The notes below the pieces were generated by a model. It worked only from the letters and a program-made list of their open reading frames with translations. It ran no database searches and had not been told where the DNA came from. From Accumulibacter sp031732815 (GTDB taxonomy: Bacteria; Pseudomonadota; Gammaproteobacteria; Burkholderiales; Rhodocyclaceae), in NCBI RefSeq assembly GCF_031732815.1, contig NZ_JAVMKF010000304.1, forward strand, positions 6,103 through 70,102: a DNA stretch of 64,000 nt. Reading direction: 5' to 3'. Positions 42,169 through 50,807 of the stretch are shown here, in pieces (position 1 is the stretch's first letter; each line of letters opens with the position of its first letter). The position numbers and the translations under genes were made by a program.

Positions 42169-43713
42169 ATGCCCAGTCGCCGCCTGATCTACCTCACTGC
42201 ACACCAGGCCGTCGTCTTCGCCTGGCAAGGCGGCCGACTGGGCGAAGTACAATCGTTCCCGGCGAGCGACAGCGGACATGCGCAGTTTGCCGATCATCTC
42301 GCCGACCACGCGCGGAGCATTTACCTGTTGCTGGTCAACGTCGCCGAAGAGGGCTTTCAGACTGAAACGATTCCGCTCCTGCGCCAGGCTGATCGCCGGG
42401 CGATCGTCGAGCGCAAGCTTGGCCAGATCTTCTTCAACGCGCCACTGACGACTTCGCTGTCGCTCGGCTACGCCAAGGCTCGGCGCAAGGACGAGCGAGT
42501 CCTGCTTGCCGCGCTCACCGACCACGCCTTCCTTGCCCCGTGGCTGGCCAGGATAGCTGCCGCCGGCGCACCCCTCGCTGGCATCCATTCGCTGCCGCTG
42601 CTCGGACCACTACTGTTGCGCGCGCTGGCCATCGGCGACGAACGCTGCCTCCTGCTGAGCATTCAGGATCAGAGCATCCGCCAAAGCTATCTGGAGAACG
42701 GACGTCTGCACTTCAGCCGACTGACGCCGCTGCACGGCAATGATGTCGAGGAGGTCGCGCAAAGCTTTGCCAGCGAAACGCTCAAGCTGCAGCAGTATCT
42801 GGTCAGTCAGCGCCTGTTGACGCGGCAGCAGCCGATCACCGCCTATCTGCTCGCGCACGCCGACGCGCGCCGAGCGATCGAGCGCCGTTGTATCGACACC
42901 GGCTCGCTGTCGTTCGTCATCCTCGATAGCGACGAAACGGCCCGCAAGTGCAAGCTCAAGACGGCACCACCGGACAGCCGCTGCGAAACGATCTTCCTCG
43001 GCCTGCTGGCGAACGCGCCACCGCGCGAACAATTTGCCAACGATGAACAGCGGCACGACTACCACCTCTGGCTGCTACGCTCGATCCTGCGCAGCGCCGG
43101 CGCCGCTGCCCTGGCCGGCTGCCTGCTTCTCGCCAGCACCGAGGTGCTCGACACTTACTCCTTGCACGACCAGATGCGCAGCTTGCAGGAAGAGACGGAA
43201 GCAGCGCGCCGGCGCTACGACGAGATCGTCAGAACCTTCCCCCCGATTCCCACGACCACCGACAACCTGCGCGCGGTGGTCGAGCGCTACACCGAGCTCG
43301 AACGCCACAGCCCGCTGCCCGAGGCGGCATACCGGATGATCAGCCGCGCGCTGGCGCTCGCCGGCCCGGTCGAGCTGGAAGCGATCGAATGGAAGATGGG
43401 TGGAGCACCAGCATCGGCGGAAGGCGTCAGCGAGGGGCTCGAAGAGCGCGGCCGAGAGCCTGGCGGCGAGCGCGAGACAGTCGTCGTGCACGGCCGAATA
43501 GGCGCGGACGAGGCGAGCAATCCACGTCAGGTGCTGCAGGTGCTGCATACGTTTGTCAACGCGCTGCGCGGCAACTCCGGGCTGGATGTGGTCGTCCTCA
43601 GGCAACCCTTCGATGTCGCCTCGGGCAAGTCACTGAAGAGCAGCAGCGCCGACCTCGATGACCGCCAGCCACGCGGCTTCAGCGTCCGGCTCAGTCGGGC
43701 AGCCGGTGCATGA
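42169..43713 (+). CDS. Pilus assembly protein, MshI/PilM-PilN-like
   Basis: 514 residues from ATG 42169. The N-terminal about 300 residues resemble a divergent actin-fold assembly protein (PilM/GspL-cyto type) but I cannot point to the nucleotide-binding motifs. A transmembrane helix lies at about 307-325 (AAALAGCLLLASTEVLD). A coiled coil (DQMRSLQEETEAARRRYDEI) and a ferredoxin-like periplasmic half follow, as in PilN/GspL. Position and topology suggest the MshI role. Overlaps the next gene as ATGA. Confidence 0.65.
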   Translation: MPSRRLIYLTAHQAVVFAWQGGRLGEVQSFPASDSGHAQFADHLADHARSIYLLLVNVAEEGFQTETIPLLRQADRRAIVERKLGQIFFNAPLTTSLSLGYAKARRKDERVLLAALTDHAFLAPWLARIAAAGAPLAGIHSLPLLGPLLLRALAIGDERCLLLSIQDQSIRQSYLENGRLHFSRLTPLHGNDVEEVAQSFASETLKLQQYLVSQRLLTRQQPITAYLLAHADARRAIERRCIDTGSLSFVILDSDETARKCKLKTAPPDSRCETIFLGLLANAPPREQFANDEQRHDYHLWLLRSILRSAGAAALAGCLLLASTEVLDTYSLHDQMRSLQEETEAARRRYDEIVRTFPPIPTTTDNLRAVVERYTELERHSPLPEAAYRMISRALALAGPVELEAIEWKMGGAPASAEGVSEGLEERGREPGGERETVVVHGRIGADEASNPRQVLQVLHTFVNALRGNSGLDVVVLRQPFDVASGKSLKSSSADLDDRQPRGFSVRLSRAAGA

Positions 43714-44312
43714 AACTCGGCCGCGCTGATTTCCCGAAGCTTCGCTTCAGCCTGATGGCAGCGGCACTGATGCTGGCGGCCGGCACGGTCGCCGTCTATC
43801 TCTCGCATACCAACCGGGAGGCGGCCCAGGCAGCCAGGGATGCCGCCATCGCGGAACGCAACGAGGCAGAAGGTAAACTGCAGCAGGTACGCCAGGAAGA
43901 GGCCGACATCAGGCAACGTTCGCTCGTCTTCAAGGCCCTGGAGGCGCGCGGGGTGATCGGCGACGAGCAGCGCCTGGAATGGGTCGAACTCCTCAAGGAC
44001 CTGCGCGGCAAGTACCGCTTGGCCGACCTGCAGTATGAAATAATGCCCCAGCGTCAGCTCGAGGGCAATCCGGCGGGCGGCTTCATCTTCTACGCCAGCT
44101 CGATGAAACTGCACGCCAAGCTGTTGCACGAAGAAGATCTGACCCGCCTGATCGGCGACCTGCGCAGGGATGCCAGAGCGCTGATACGGGTCCGCATCTG
44201 CAATCTGGCACGGTTGTCCGCGGAAACCGAAGAACGCAGCAAGGGCTTGGCCAATTTGTCAGCCGACTGCGAAATCGACTGGTTGACGCTACGCGACAGT
44301 GCAGCGAGATAG
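43710..44312 (+). CDS. Pilus assembly protein, MshJ/PilO-like
   Basis: 200 residues. N-terminal transmembrane helix at about 13-31, then a coiled coil (REAAQAARDAAIAERNEAEGK) and a small alpha/beta periplasmic domain. This is the PilO/MshJ layout. The similarity is by topology and place, not by a diagnostic motif. Confidence 0.6.
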   Translation: MKLGRADFPKLRFSLMAAALMLAAGTVAVYLSHTNREAAQAARDAAIAERNEAEGKLQQVRQEEADIRQRSLVFKALEARGVIGDEQRLEWVELLKDLRGKYRLADLQYEIMPQRQLEGNPAGGFIFYASSMKLHAKLLHEEDLTRLIGDLRRDARALIRVRICNLARLSAETEERSKGLANLSADCEIDWLTLRDSAAR

Positions 44313-44399
44313 GCGCGCGCGATGAACCAAGCAGGCCGATGGCAACGCGCTATTGCCCCTGACGGGCAGAAGCAGCACCCGTTTGACCGAGGCCTTCCG

Positions 44400-44834
44400 A
44401 TGAGCCGAGGTGGGCGCTGGCTCGCCCTCGCCCTGGCGCTTGCAGCAGGCTCGCCCGGCGCAGCGGCTGAACCGCTTGGGCGCCTGTTCTTCAGCGCCGA
44501 GCAACGACAGCAGTTGGACCGCCGGCGAGAGATGAATATCCTCGAGCAGAAGGAAGTCGCCGCCGAACCCAGCCTGACGATCGACGGCGTAGTGCTGCGC
44601 AGCAGCGGTCGGCGGACGACCTGGGTCAATGGGATCCCGCAAGACGAACGGCAAGCTGGGAGCAAGGTGACAATCCGGCCGCAGGCGACCGATCCGGGCA
44701 GGGTAGTCGTCCGCACGAGCGATGCACGCACCGTCGGCGCACGCGTCGGCGACACCCTCAACCGGCAGACGGGCGAGGTGACGGATGGCCTGAACGGCGG
44801 GCGAATCAGCGCCCGACCAGGCGCTGCGCGCTAG
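44400..44834 (+). CDS. Periplasmic MshK/PilP-like protein
   Basis: 144 residues from ATG 44400, which gives a clean signal peptide (WLALALALAAGSPGAAA-EP). An in-frame ATG at 44322 would add 26 hydrophilic residues in front of it. A coiled segment is followed by LTIDGVVLRSSGRRTTWVNG, a beta-domain pattern found in MshK and in PilP-type C-domains. The gene abuts the next one (TAG then ATG). Confidence 0.55.
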   Translation: MSRGGRWLALALALAAGSPGAAAEPLGRLFFSAEQRQQLDRRREMNILEQKEVAAEPSLTIDGVVLRSSGRRTTWVNGIPQDERQAGSKVTIRPQATDPGRVVVRTSDARTVGARVGDTLNRQTGEVTDGLNGGRISARPGAAR

Positions 44835-45779
44835 ATGGGGCACGCTTGCCCGAAACAGCCGTGCCACCCGGCGCACGGCCGCGAACACGGAGCGGCTCTC
44901 CTGCTCCTGATGTTGCTCGCCTTTCTCGCTGCCTCTAGCTGGGTGATCCAGCAGCGCGGCGGCGAATCGGCGACCAGCGCGCGTGGCGCCGTCGACCGCA
45001 CGACGCGCACCGCTCTTGCTCAGGCGAAAGAAGCGCTCCTCGGGCGCGCTGCCAGCGATGACAATCGACCCGGCAGCCTGCCTTGTCCGGACACCGACAA
45101 CGACGGCGACAGCGAGATGTTCGCTGGTGTGCAGTGCCGCGCCTACGTCGGCCGCCTGCCGTGGAAGACGCTGGACATTCCCGAAGCGCTGGACGGCAAC
45201 GGCGAACGTCTGTGGTACGCGCTCTCCGCCAACCTGCGTGACCACCCGAGCGCGCAGCCGATAAACGCGCAGCAGACGGCGCAACTCTCGCTCGACGGCA
45301 GGCCGAATATTGCGGCCATCATCTTCGCTGCCGGAGGTTCGCTCGCCGGCCAGAACGGGCGGCCGAGCAATGCCCTGGCCGATTATCTCGACGGCACAAA
45401 CGCCGACGGCGACACTGCCTACGCCTCAGCTCGCGCGTCGCCGACGTTCAACGATGCCGCCCTGGCGATCACCCAGGAGGACCTTTTCCGCCCGGTCAAG
45501 CGGCGGGTTCTCGCCGAGGTTCGCGGTTCGCCGACGACCGCGGGCCTGCGCCGGTACCGCGCCGAGCAAGGGGCGTTCCCCTGGGCGGACAGCGGCGGCG
45601 ACGGTTTTGCCGACAATGGCGAGGCGAACGGCAGCTTGCCCTACCGCGAGCTGAACATGATGCCGGCGCAGGCCTGGCTGAGCGACAACGCCTGGTTGCC
45701 GCTGATCGCCTATCAGCGCGTGAACGCCGACCTCGTGCGCATCGCCATCGGCAACGCCACGCTGGACGTCGTCCCTTGA
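44835..45779 (+). CDS. PilX/MshP-like pilus-associated protein
   Basis: 314 residues. A hydrophobic N-terminal helix (GAALLLLMLLAFLAASSWVI) comes after a short basic, Cys-containing leader, as in PilX/MshP-type proteins that lack a normal prepilin site. The body has a DTDNDGDSEMF loop that could bind calcium, then a mixed domain ending in a segment about W-LPLIAYQRVNADLVRIAIGN. It is next to a prepilin gene and probably belongs to the tip or minor-subunit set. Function inferred from place. Confidence 0.55.
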   Translation: MGHACPKQPCHPAHGREHGAALLLLMLLAFLAASSWVIQQRGGESATSARGAVDRTTRTALAQAKEALLGRAASDDNRPGSLPCPDTDNDGDSEMFAGVQCRAYVGRLPWKTLDIPEALDGNGERLWYALSANLRDHPSAQPINAQQTAQLSLDGRPNIAAIIFAAGGSLAGQNGRPSNALADYLDGTNADGDTAYASARASPTFNDAALAITQEDLFRPVKRRVLAEVRGSPTTAGLRRYRAEQGAFPWADSGGDGFADNGEANGSLPYRELNMMPAQAWLSDNAWLPLIAYQRVNADLVRIAIGNATLDVVP

Positions 45780-45796
45780 AGTCGCCGCCCGGCCTG

Positions 45797-46531
45797 ATGA
45801 TCGCTCGCCGCGGCCAGGCACACGCGCGGCGGCTCGCGCAGGGTTTCTCGCTGGTCGAGATGGCCGTCGTCCTGGTCATCGTCGGGCTGCTGCTCGGTAG
45901 CGTGATCGTGCCGCTGTCGGCCCACCTCGAGCAGCGCCAGTACAACGAAACGCAGCAGCAGATCAACGACGTGCGCGAGGCGCTGTACGGCTTCGCGATG
46001 CTCAACGGCCGCTTGCCGCGTCCGGCGACAAGCGCCGCCGATGGCCTCGAAAACCCTGCCCCTTGTGCAAACGACGCGGCGTGCACGGGATTCATCCCGT
46101 GGACGACCTTGGGCGTCAAGAAGAGCGACGCGTGGAACAAGATCATTCGTTACAGCGTCACGCCGGCCTACGCCAACGCGGCGTTCACGCTGACGACGGC
46201 GGGCAACAAGAGGGTGCAGACACGCGACGCAGCCGGCAACACCAGTTTCCTGATCGGCAGCGCCGGGGGCTGCTCGCCGTGCGCGCCGGCCGTCGTCTTC
46301 TCGCATGGCCGGAACAACTGGGGTACGCGCGAGGATGGGACTCCCCTGGCTGACGGCTCGGCAACCAATCTCGACGAGGACGTCAACGCAGCCACACCGC
46401 CGACCAACAATTTCTTCGCCCGTCTGCCTTCGAGCAATCCAGCGGGCGGCGGTGAGTTCGACGATATTCTGGTCTGGATTTCTCCGTTCATTCTGATCAA
46501 CCGGATGGTCTCAGCCGGCAGGCTGCCGTGA
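45797..46531 (+). CDS. Prepilin-type (class III signal) protein, minor pilin-like
   Basis: 244 residues from ATG 45797. A TTG at 45776 would overlap the previous stop and is an alternative. The prepilin peptidase site is AQG-FSLVEM, with Gly16 at -1 and Glu at +5, followed by the hydrophobic helix AVVLVIVGLLLGSVIVPLSA. The C-terminal domain is Gly/Asn-rich with a Cys pair (GCSPCAPA). Long for a minor pilin. Confidence 0.8.
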   Translation: MIARRGQAHARRLAQGFSLVEMAVVLVIVGLLLGSVIVPLSAHLEQRQYNETQQQINDVREALYGFAMLNGRLPRPATSAADGLENPAPCANDAACTGFIPWTTLGVKKSDAWNKIIRYSVTPAYANAAFTLTTAGNKRVQTRDAAGNTSFLIGSAGGCSPCAPAVVFSHGRNNWGTREDGTPLADGSATNLDEDVNAATPPTNNFFARLPSSNPAGGGEFDDILVWISPFILINRMVSAGRLP

Positions 46532-46656
46532 GCCACCGCATGCGCCACCGCCGCCAGCCCTGACAGCAAACCGGCGGCGCTCGCTCGCATTGACGCCGGC
46601 GAGGATTCTGGAGTCCAATAGCCCGATGCCCTGCTCCGCCACCCGTTGACGATGTA

Positions 46657-47940
46657 ATGAGTCCGCAATCGACCTTCCTGGCCCGGCTGCGCAGCGCTGG
46701 CACGACTCCGGAAGACTCCGATGACCTGCGGCTGCAGAAGTCCCTGCTGTTCTTCGCCACCGGCTTGATCACACTGGCTTCGATGGTCTGGCTGCTGATC
46801 TATCGACTGATCGGGCCGCAGTATTCCTCCAACCTCCCGTTTGGCGTTCAGTTGCTGCTCGTCGGCAACCTGCTCATCTACGTCCACACGCTCAACTTTC
46901 GCGTTTTCCGGGCGACCCAGCTTGGCCTCTTCCTGATCATCCCCTTCGTCGCGCAATGGAGTATCGGCAGCTTCACCGACGCCAGCGGGATCAGCCTGTG
47001 GGCACTGCTCGCCCCGATCGGTGCGGTCATTTTCGTCGGGCCACGCCAGTCGGTCGTCTGGTTCCTCGCCTATGTCGCCTTGACAGTCGCCTCGGGTGGA
47101 GTGGAGTACTACCTGATCGACGCCTGGGCAACGGACACGGAAAGCGTTCCGGCGCAGACCAGCACGTTCTTCTTTGCCCTGAACTTCGGCGCCATGTCGG
47201 CCATCATCTATCTCCTGCTGCGCCACTCCGACAGCGAAAAGCACCGCGTGCAGGAGCGCCTGCGCGAAGCGCATCGCCTGTTGCAGTGTGAGCAGGAGCG
47301 TTCGCAGCGACTGCTCCTCAACGTTCTGCCGGGGGCGATTGCCGAACGTCTGAAGAACAGCGATCAGCCGATCGCCGACGGCTTCCCGGAGGTCTCGGTG
47401 ATGTTTGCCGACATCGTGGACTTCACCCGGGTCGCCGAAGGACTCACACCCCAGCAGGTATTCGCCATGCTGAACAAGATCTTTTCCTGTTTCGATGAAC
47501 TGGCCGAGCGCTTCGGTCTGGAGAAAATCAAGACGATTGGTGACGCGTACATGGTTGCCGGCGGCCTTGACGGAAGCGGCAATTGCCTTGCCGCACTGGC
47601 CGACATGGCGCTCGCCATCTGCTCGGTCCTGCAGCACGACTTCAGCATCAACGACCGGCGCCTGGCGGTGCGCATAGGCATCGCCAGCGGCCCGGTGGTT
47701 GCCGGCGTCGTGGGTAAGAAGAAGTTCATCTATGACCTGTGGGGAGATACGGTCAACATCGCCAGCCGAGTGACCAGCGAAGCAATTCCGGGTATCGTTC
47801 AGGTCGACGCGCGCAGCTATCAGTGTCTGCACCAGGACTTCGCCTTTCACGAACCGCGCGCGATTCAGGTCAAGGGCAAGGGAAACATGGTTGTTTACGG
47901 CCTGATCGGTCGCCGCACGCCGGCCGACGATCAGGGCTGA
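46657..47940 (+). CDS. Class III adenylate/guanylate cyclase with membrane domain
   Basis: 427 residues. Six hydrophobic helices in residues 25-195 form an N-terminal membrane sensor, then a coiled coil (RVQERLREAHRLLQCEQERSQ), then the cyclase homology domain. Metal-binding Asp lies in VSVMFADIVDFTRVAE, with KIKTIGDAYMVAGGLDG and LWGDTVNIASRV following. Substrate specificity cannot be set by eye, although the KTIGDAY/DTVNIASR pattern favours ATP. It follows a pilin-type gene with a 125-bp gap and may link cAMP to pilus function. Confidence 0.85.
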   Translation: MSPQSTFLARLRSAGTTPEDSDDLRLQKSLLFFATGLITLASMVWLLIYRLIGPQYSSNLPFGVQLLLVGNLLIYVHTLNFRVFRATQLGLFLIIPFVAQWSIGSFTDASGISLWALLAPIGAVIFVGPRQSVVWFLAYVALTVASGGVEYYLIDAWATDTESVPAQTSTFFFALNFGAMSAIIYLLLRHSDSEKHRVQERLREAHRLLQCEQERSQRLLLNVLPGAIAERLKNSDQPIADGFPEVSVMFADIVDFTRVAEGLTPQQVFAMLNKIFSCFDELAERFGLEKIKTIGDAYMVAGGLDGSGNCLAALADMALAICSVLQHDFSINDRRLAVRIGIASGPVVAGVVGKKKFIYDLWGDTVNIASRVTSEAIPGIVQVDARSYQCLHQDFAFHEPRAIQVKGKGNMVVYGLIGRRTPADDQG

Positions 47941-49664
47941 GCAATGGTGCAGCAATCATCGCCAACGGGCCTGGATGCGCGGCGCAGCTCGAAACAGACG
48001 CGACCGCGAACGTTGCTCGCCAAGCGCAGACAAAAACCGCAGCTGGCCGCTTCCTGCGCCGACTGATAAAGACCGATTCCCAGACCGCCGGCCGAGGCTA
48101 CCGGCGCCTGCAGCAGATCAGCCAGCACTTCGTCACCGATCGGTTCACCGTTGTCGCAGACGCTAAGCAGCGACGCGTCCGCGGTAAGCACGACGCGAAC
48201 GTGCAGATCGCCGCCGGGGCTCGCTTTGCCGAGCGCATTGTGCAGCAGGTTGTCGAGCACCGCGTCGAAGAGCACGGCCGGCACCAGAGCATCGCGGGCG
48301 AAGTCGACTGCCGTGAAGCCGACCGGCGAATGCGCGTAGCGCTGCTGCTGAATCCGCCACCATAGTTCTGCCGACAGCAGACCGCCGGGCTCGCTGTGCG
48401 GCTGGCGCAGCTTGTTCAGCGCATGCTGCAGGCGCTGCGTGATCTGCGGCAGTTGCCGTTGCAGGATAAGGTCGCAGCGTTCGCCGTCGTCCCGGCTCGC
48501 CTGCACCAGGTAACACAGATTGTTGAGCGACTGCAGCAGATTCTTCACGTCGTGCGTCAGCCGCGCACCCGTTTCGTGAATCGCCCGCATGTAGCCAAGC
48601 TGTTGCAGTTCGCGTGCGCGCAACTTCGCCACATAGTGCTCATTGGCCAGACGAGCGAGCAGGTGAAAATGCCAGACGAGCGCCGGGCTGAGGCGGTGCC
48701 GCGTGTACAGACTCAAATGCAGGGGCTGGCTGGCGAAATCATGACTGAAGCGGGACGAACTGCCGAAGGTCCCGCGGCGCGCCCCGGCACTCCATGCGCC
48801 ACCTGCCACCCAGGGCAGATCGAGCATCTCAGCCAGCGCCTGCGCGAGAAACTTATCGGGATCGATCTCCTGCGCGGCCAGCGTAGTCAGACGATGGAGC
48901 CAGTTTTCCAACGGCAGGCCAATGCTCAGCAAGTAGCGTGAAAAGAAGACGCCGATGCCGGTAAAGCCCGGTCGGGTGTTCCAGGCCCAGCCGATGAGGA
49001 ACAGGACGGCGGCCATGGCGAGCAGCGTATCGACCACTGCCGCCAGGTAGCTGATCCCTTCGAAGAGCATGAAAGCCAGACTGCCGAGGACCAGAACAGC
49101 GATCAACAGAAAGATGAAAAGGCTGTAGAACAGGTCGATCATGCCACCGCTGCACCGGTCGCTGACGCCGGAAAACGGCAGCAGGGTCATCAGCAGCAGA
49201 ACCACCGGCATCCCCCAGGCGAACTCTCGATCGAGCGACGGCCCCAATTGCGTGCTCTCGGGCACGGCGCGCGGGACCAGTTCGAAAAGCAGAGCAGCCA
49301 ACAGGTAGGCAAAGGCGGCGAGATAGAAGACGCGCGTTGGTCGATGATCGATGAACATCACACGTCCACCGACCAGGGCGGCGAGCATGACCACCCAGAC
49401 GATCAGCAGCCAGTCGCCATACCAGATGATGCCGCCACCAAGGACGAGTGCCATCACCGTCAGCCCACCCAGATCGATCTTGCGCTCGGCATAGACGAAG
49501 GGCTGCCAGAGAATGAACAGCCCGACGTCGACCAACCAGCACAACAGGCTGATCGCAGCATCGGCACGGCTGACCAGGGCCAAGTGGAGCAGCGCGAGCA
49601 AGGCCGTGACGAGCCAGCGCTGGCGTTCGTGCAGGGCCGTCCCCAACTGCTGCAGAGCGGTCAC
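47931..49664 (-). CDS. Sensor histidine kinase, PrsK/PilS-like
   Basis: About 577 residues if started at GTG 49664; other starts up to 49704 are possible. Eight or more transmembrane helices fill the N-terminal 250 residues. The phospho-acceptor region is IHETGARLTHDVKNLLQSLN, the H-D-x-K-N form typical of PrsK-type kinases that pair with sigma54 regulators. ATPase boxes include DNLLHNALGKASPGG, CDNGEPIG and GGLGIGLYQSAQEAA. It overlaps the cyclase 3' end by 10 bp and is divergent from the pilin gene. The proposed partner is the regulator at 33162. Confidence 0.82.
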   Translation of the reverse strand: MTALQQLGTALHERQRWLVTALLALLHLALVSRADAAISLLCWLVDVGLFILWQPFVYAERKIDLGGLTVMALVLGGGIIWYGDWLLIVWVVMLAALVGGRVMFIDHRPTRVFYLAAFAYLLAALLFELVPRAVPESTQLGPSLDREFAWGMPVVLLLMTLLPFSGVSDRCSGGMIDLFYSLFIFLLIAVLVLGSLAFMLFEGISYLAAVVDTLLAMAAVLFLIGWAWNTRPGFTGIGVFFSRYLLSIGLPLENWLHRLTTLAAQEIDPDKFLAQALAEMLDLPWVAGGAWSAGARRGTFGSSSRFSHDFASQPLHLSLYTRHRLSPALVWHFHLLARLANEHYVAKLRARELQQLGYMRAIHETGARLTHDVKNLLQSLNNLCYLVQASRDDGERCDLILQRQLPQITQRLQHALNKLRQPHSEPGGLLSAELWWRIQQQRYAHSPVGFTAVDFARDALVPAVLFDAVLDNLLHNALGKASPGGDLHVRVVLTADASLLSVCDNGEPIGDEVLADLLQAPVASAGGLGIGLYQSAQEAASCGFCLRLASNVRGRVCFELRRASRPVGDDCCTIAQP

Positions 49665-49725
49665 GCGCGGCGCCCGGTACGACCCGAATGTGACATAGTG
49701 CACACGGCGAAGGCAGTCGGACTCT

Positions 49726-49739
49726 CGACACGAGTGTCG
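49726..49739. promoter_or_regulatory. Palindrome, candidate upstream activator site
   Basis: CGACAC-GA-GTGTCG, with GTGTC on both strands, lies about 50 bp upstream of the -24 box of the pilin sigma54 promoter. That is where an NtrC-type enhancer site is expected. PilR sites in Pseudomonas are described as containing C/GTGTC, from memory. Confidence 0.45.
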
Positions 49740-49789
49740 GAATATGGACAAATGCCGCTTCTTGCGGGGCTCAATCTGCCTGCCAAGGC

Positions 49790-49805
49790 TGGCATGGAAC
49801 ATGCT
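49790..49805 (+). promoter_or_regulatory. Sigma54 promoter of the pilin gene
   Basis: TGGCATG-GAAC-ATGCT: the -24 GG (49791-49792) and -12 GC (49803-49804) are exactly 10 bp apart, and 12 of the key positions fit TGGCACG-N4-TTGC apart from C to T and T to A. Transcription would begin near 49816, 34 nt before ATG 49850. Confidence 0.7.
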
Positions 49806-49849
49806 CCTTTGTGCGGGTCACGATGTCTCGAAACAATACGGAGAAGAAG

Positions 49850-50569
49850 ATGAACCAGTTGCGCAAACAGCAGTCGGGCTTCACCCTGGTCGAAATTGCC
49901 ATTGTACTCGTCATCATCGGCCTGCTTCTGGGCGGGGTCCTGAAGGGCCAGGAGCTGATCAACAGCGCCAAAGTCAAGAACATGGTGAATGATTTCCGCA
50001 CCGTCTCGAGTCTGGTCTATGCCTACCAGGATCGTTTCAAGGCCTTCCCGGGCGACCAGACGGCGGCGCAGCTCACCGACGCGTTCGGCGCCGCTGCCGC
50101 GGCCACCCCGTGCGCACCCGCCGCAGCCGGTCTGTGCGCGCAGAACAACGGCCGCATCGACGGCAACTGGAACGCGGGCGGCGCCACCGGAACCGGAGTC
50201 GCCACCGAGGAAAGCTCTCTCTTCTGGCAACACGTACGCCTGGCCAATCTGGCCAGCGGTCCGACCGTCCTGACCGATGTCGGCTACCGGATGCGTAACG
50301 CCGATGGCGGCTTCGTCGGTATCGAGAGCGGCGTCAACGCAGCCGGTGCCGCGGCTCCCTGGATCCAGGCCATGCGCGGCTCGTTCTTCGTCTGCTCGCG
50401 CGGAATTCTCGGGCGCTACGTCAAACAGATCGATTCGACGATGGATGACGGCAACACGGCAACCGGCTCGGTGCGCGCCGTTCTCGACACGGCAGCCCGT
50501 GGCACTGCGGCGGTCGCCACCGCGGCCATCGTCGATGGCTCGTCGTACACGGTCTGCGCCGGGTTCTGA
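49850..50569 (+). CDS. Type IV pilin-like major prepilin
   Basis: 239 residues from ATG 49850 with CGGAGAAGAAG upstream. Short leader MNQLRKQQSG, prepilin cleavage before Phe11 (GFTLVEIAIVLV) and Glu at +5, then a long hydrophobic helix. The C-terminal globular domain has a Cys-rich end (FVCSRG and SYTVCAGF) that could form the D-loop disulfide. It stands alone behind a sigma54 promoter and is closed by a terminator, the layout expected of a highly made fibre subunit. Confidence 0.88.
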   Translation: MNQLRKQQSGFTLVEIAIVLVIIGLLLGGVLKGQELINSAKVKNMVNDFRTVSSLVYAYQDRFKAFPGDQTAAQLTDAFGAAAAATPCAPAAAGLCAQNNGRIDGNWNAGGATGTGVATEESSLFWQHVRLANLASGPTVLTDVGYRMRNADGGFVGIESGVNAAGAAAPWIQAMRGSFFVCSRGILGRYVKQIDSTMDDGNTATGSVRAVLDTAARGTAAVATAAIVDGSSYTVCAGF

Positions 50570-50667
50570 CGCGGGACACGATGCGCCAGCCCTAAACCAG
50601 CCCTAAGCCAACCGTAACCGTCTGCGCCGACTCGCGTTGCGCACGCGAGTCAGGCTTGCCCCGCACG

Positions 50668-50701
50668 AGCTGCTGCCCCACCGGTGCAGCAGCTTTTCTT
50701 T
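50668..50701 (+). terminator. Rho-independent terminator after the pilin gene
   Basis: AGCTGCTGC (50668-50676) pairs with GCAGCAGCT (50686-50694), followed by TTTTCTTT. Confidence 0.75.
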
Positions 50702-50771
50702 GCGCGCTCGACCGAGCACACCGGGCATCACGGCAGGACGGGCTCGGGATCAGGCAGCCAGAGGCTTCTGC

Positions 50772-50777
50772 TATACT
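50772..50777 (+). promoter_or_regulatory. -10 box for the kds/lpt operon
   Basis: TATACT ends 6 nt before ATG 50784, which opens a seven-codon ORF ending in an ATGA overlap with kdsD at 50804. The -35 region is poor (ATCAGG). Confidence 0.35.
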
Positions 50778-50783
50778 CGTCGG

Positions 50784-50807
50784 ATGACACGCGCCGCACG
50801 CTCATGA
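50784..50807 (+). CDS. Possible seven-codon leader peptide ahead of kdsD
   Basis: ATG 50784 opens MTRAARS and stops at TGA 50805-50807, overlapping the kdsD ATG. It may be a translated uORF coupling to kdsD. It could equally be chance. Confidence 0.25.
   Translation: MTRAARS

Noticed and set aside
46168..47955. A long minus-strand frame (595 codons)
   Set aside because: It is antisense to the cyclase, which has clear catalytic motifs, and has no recognisable domain.
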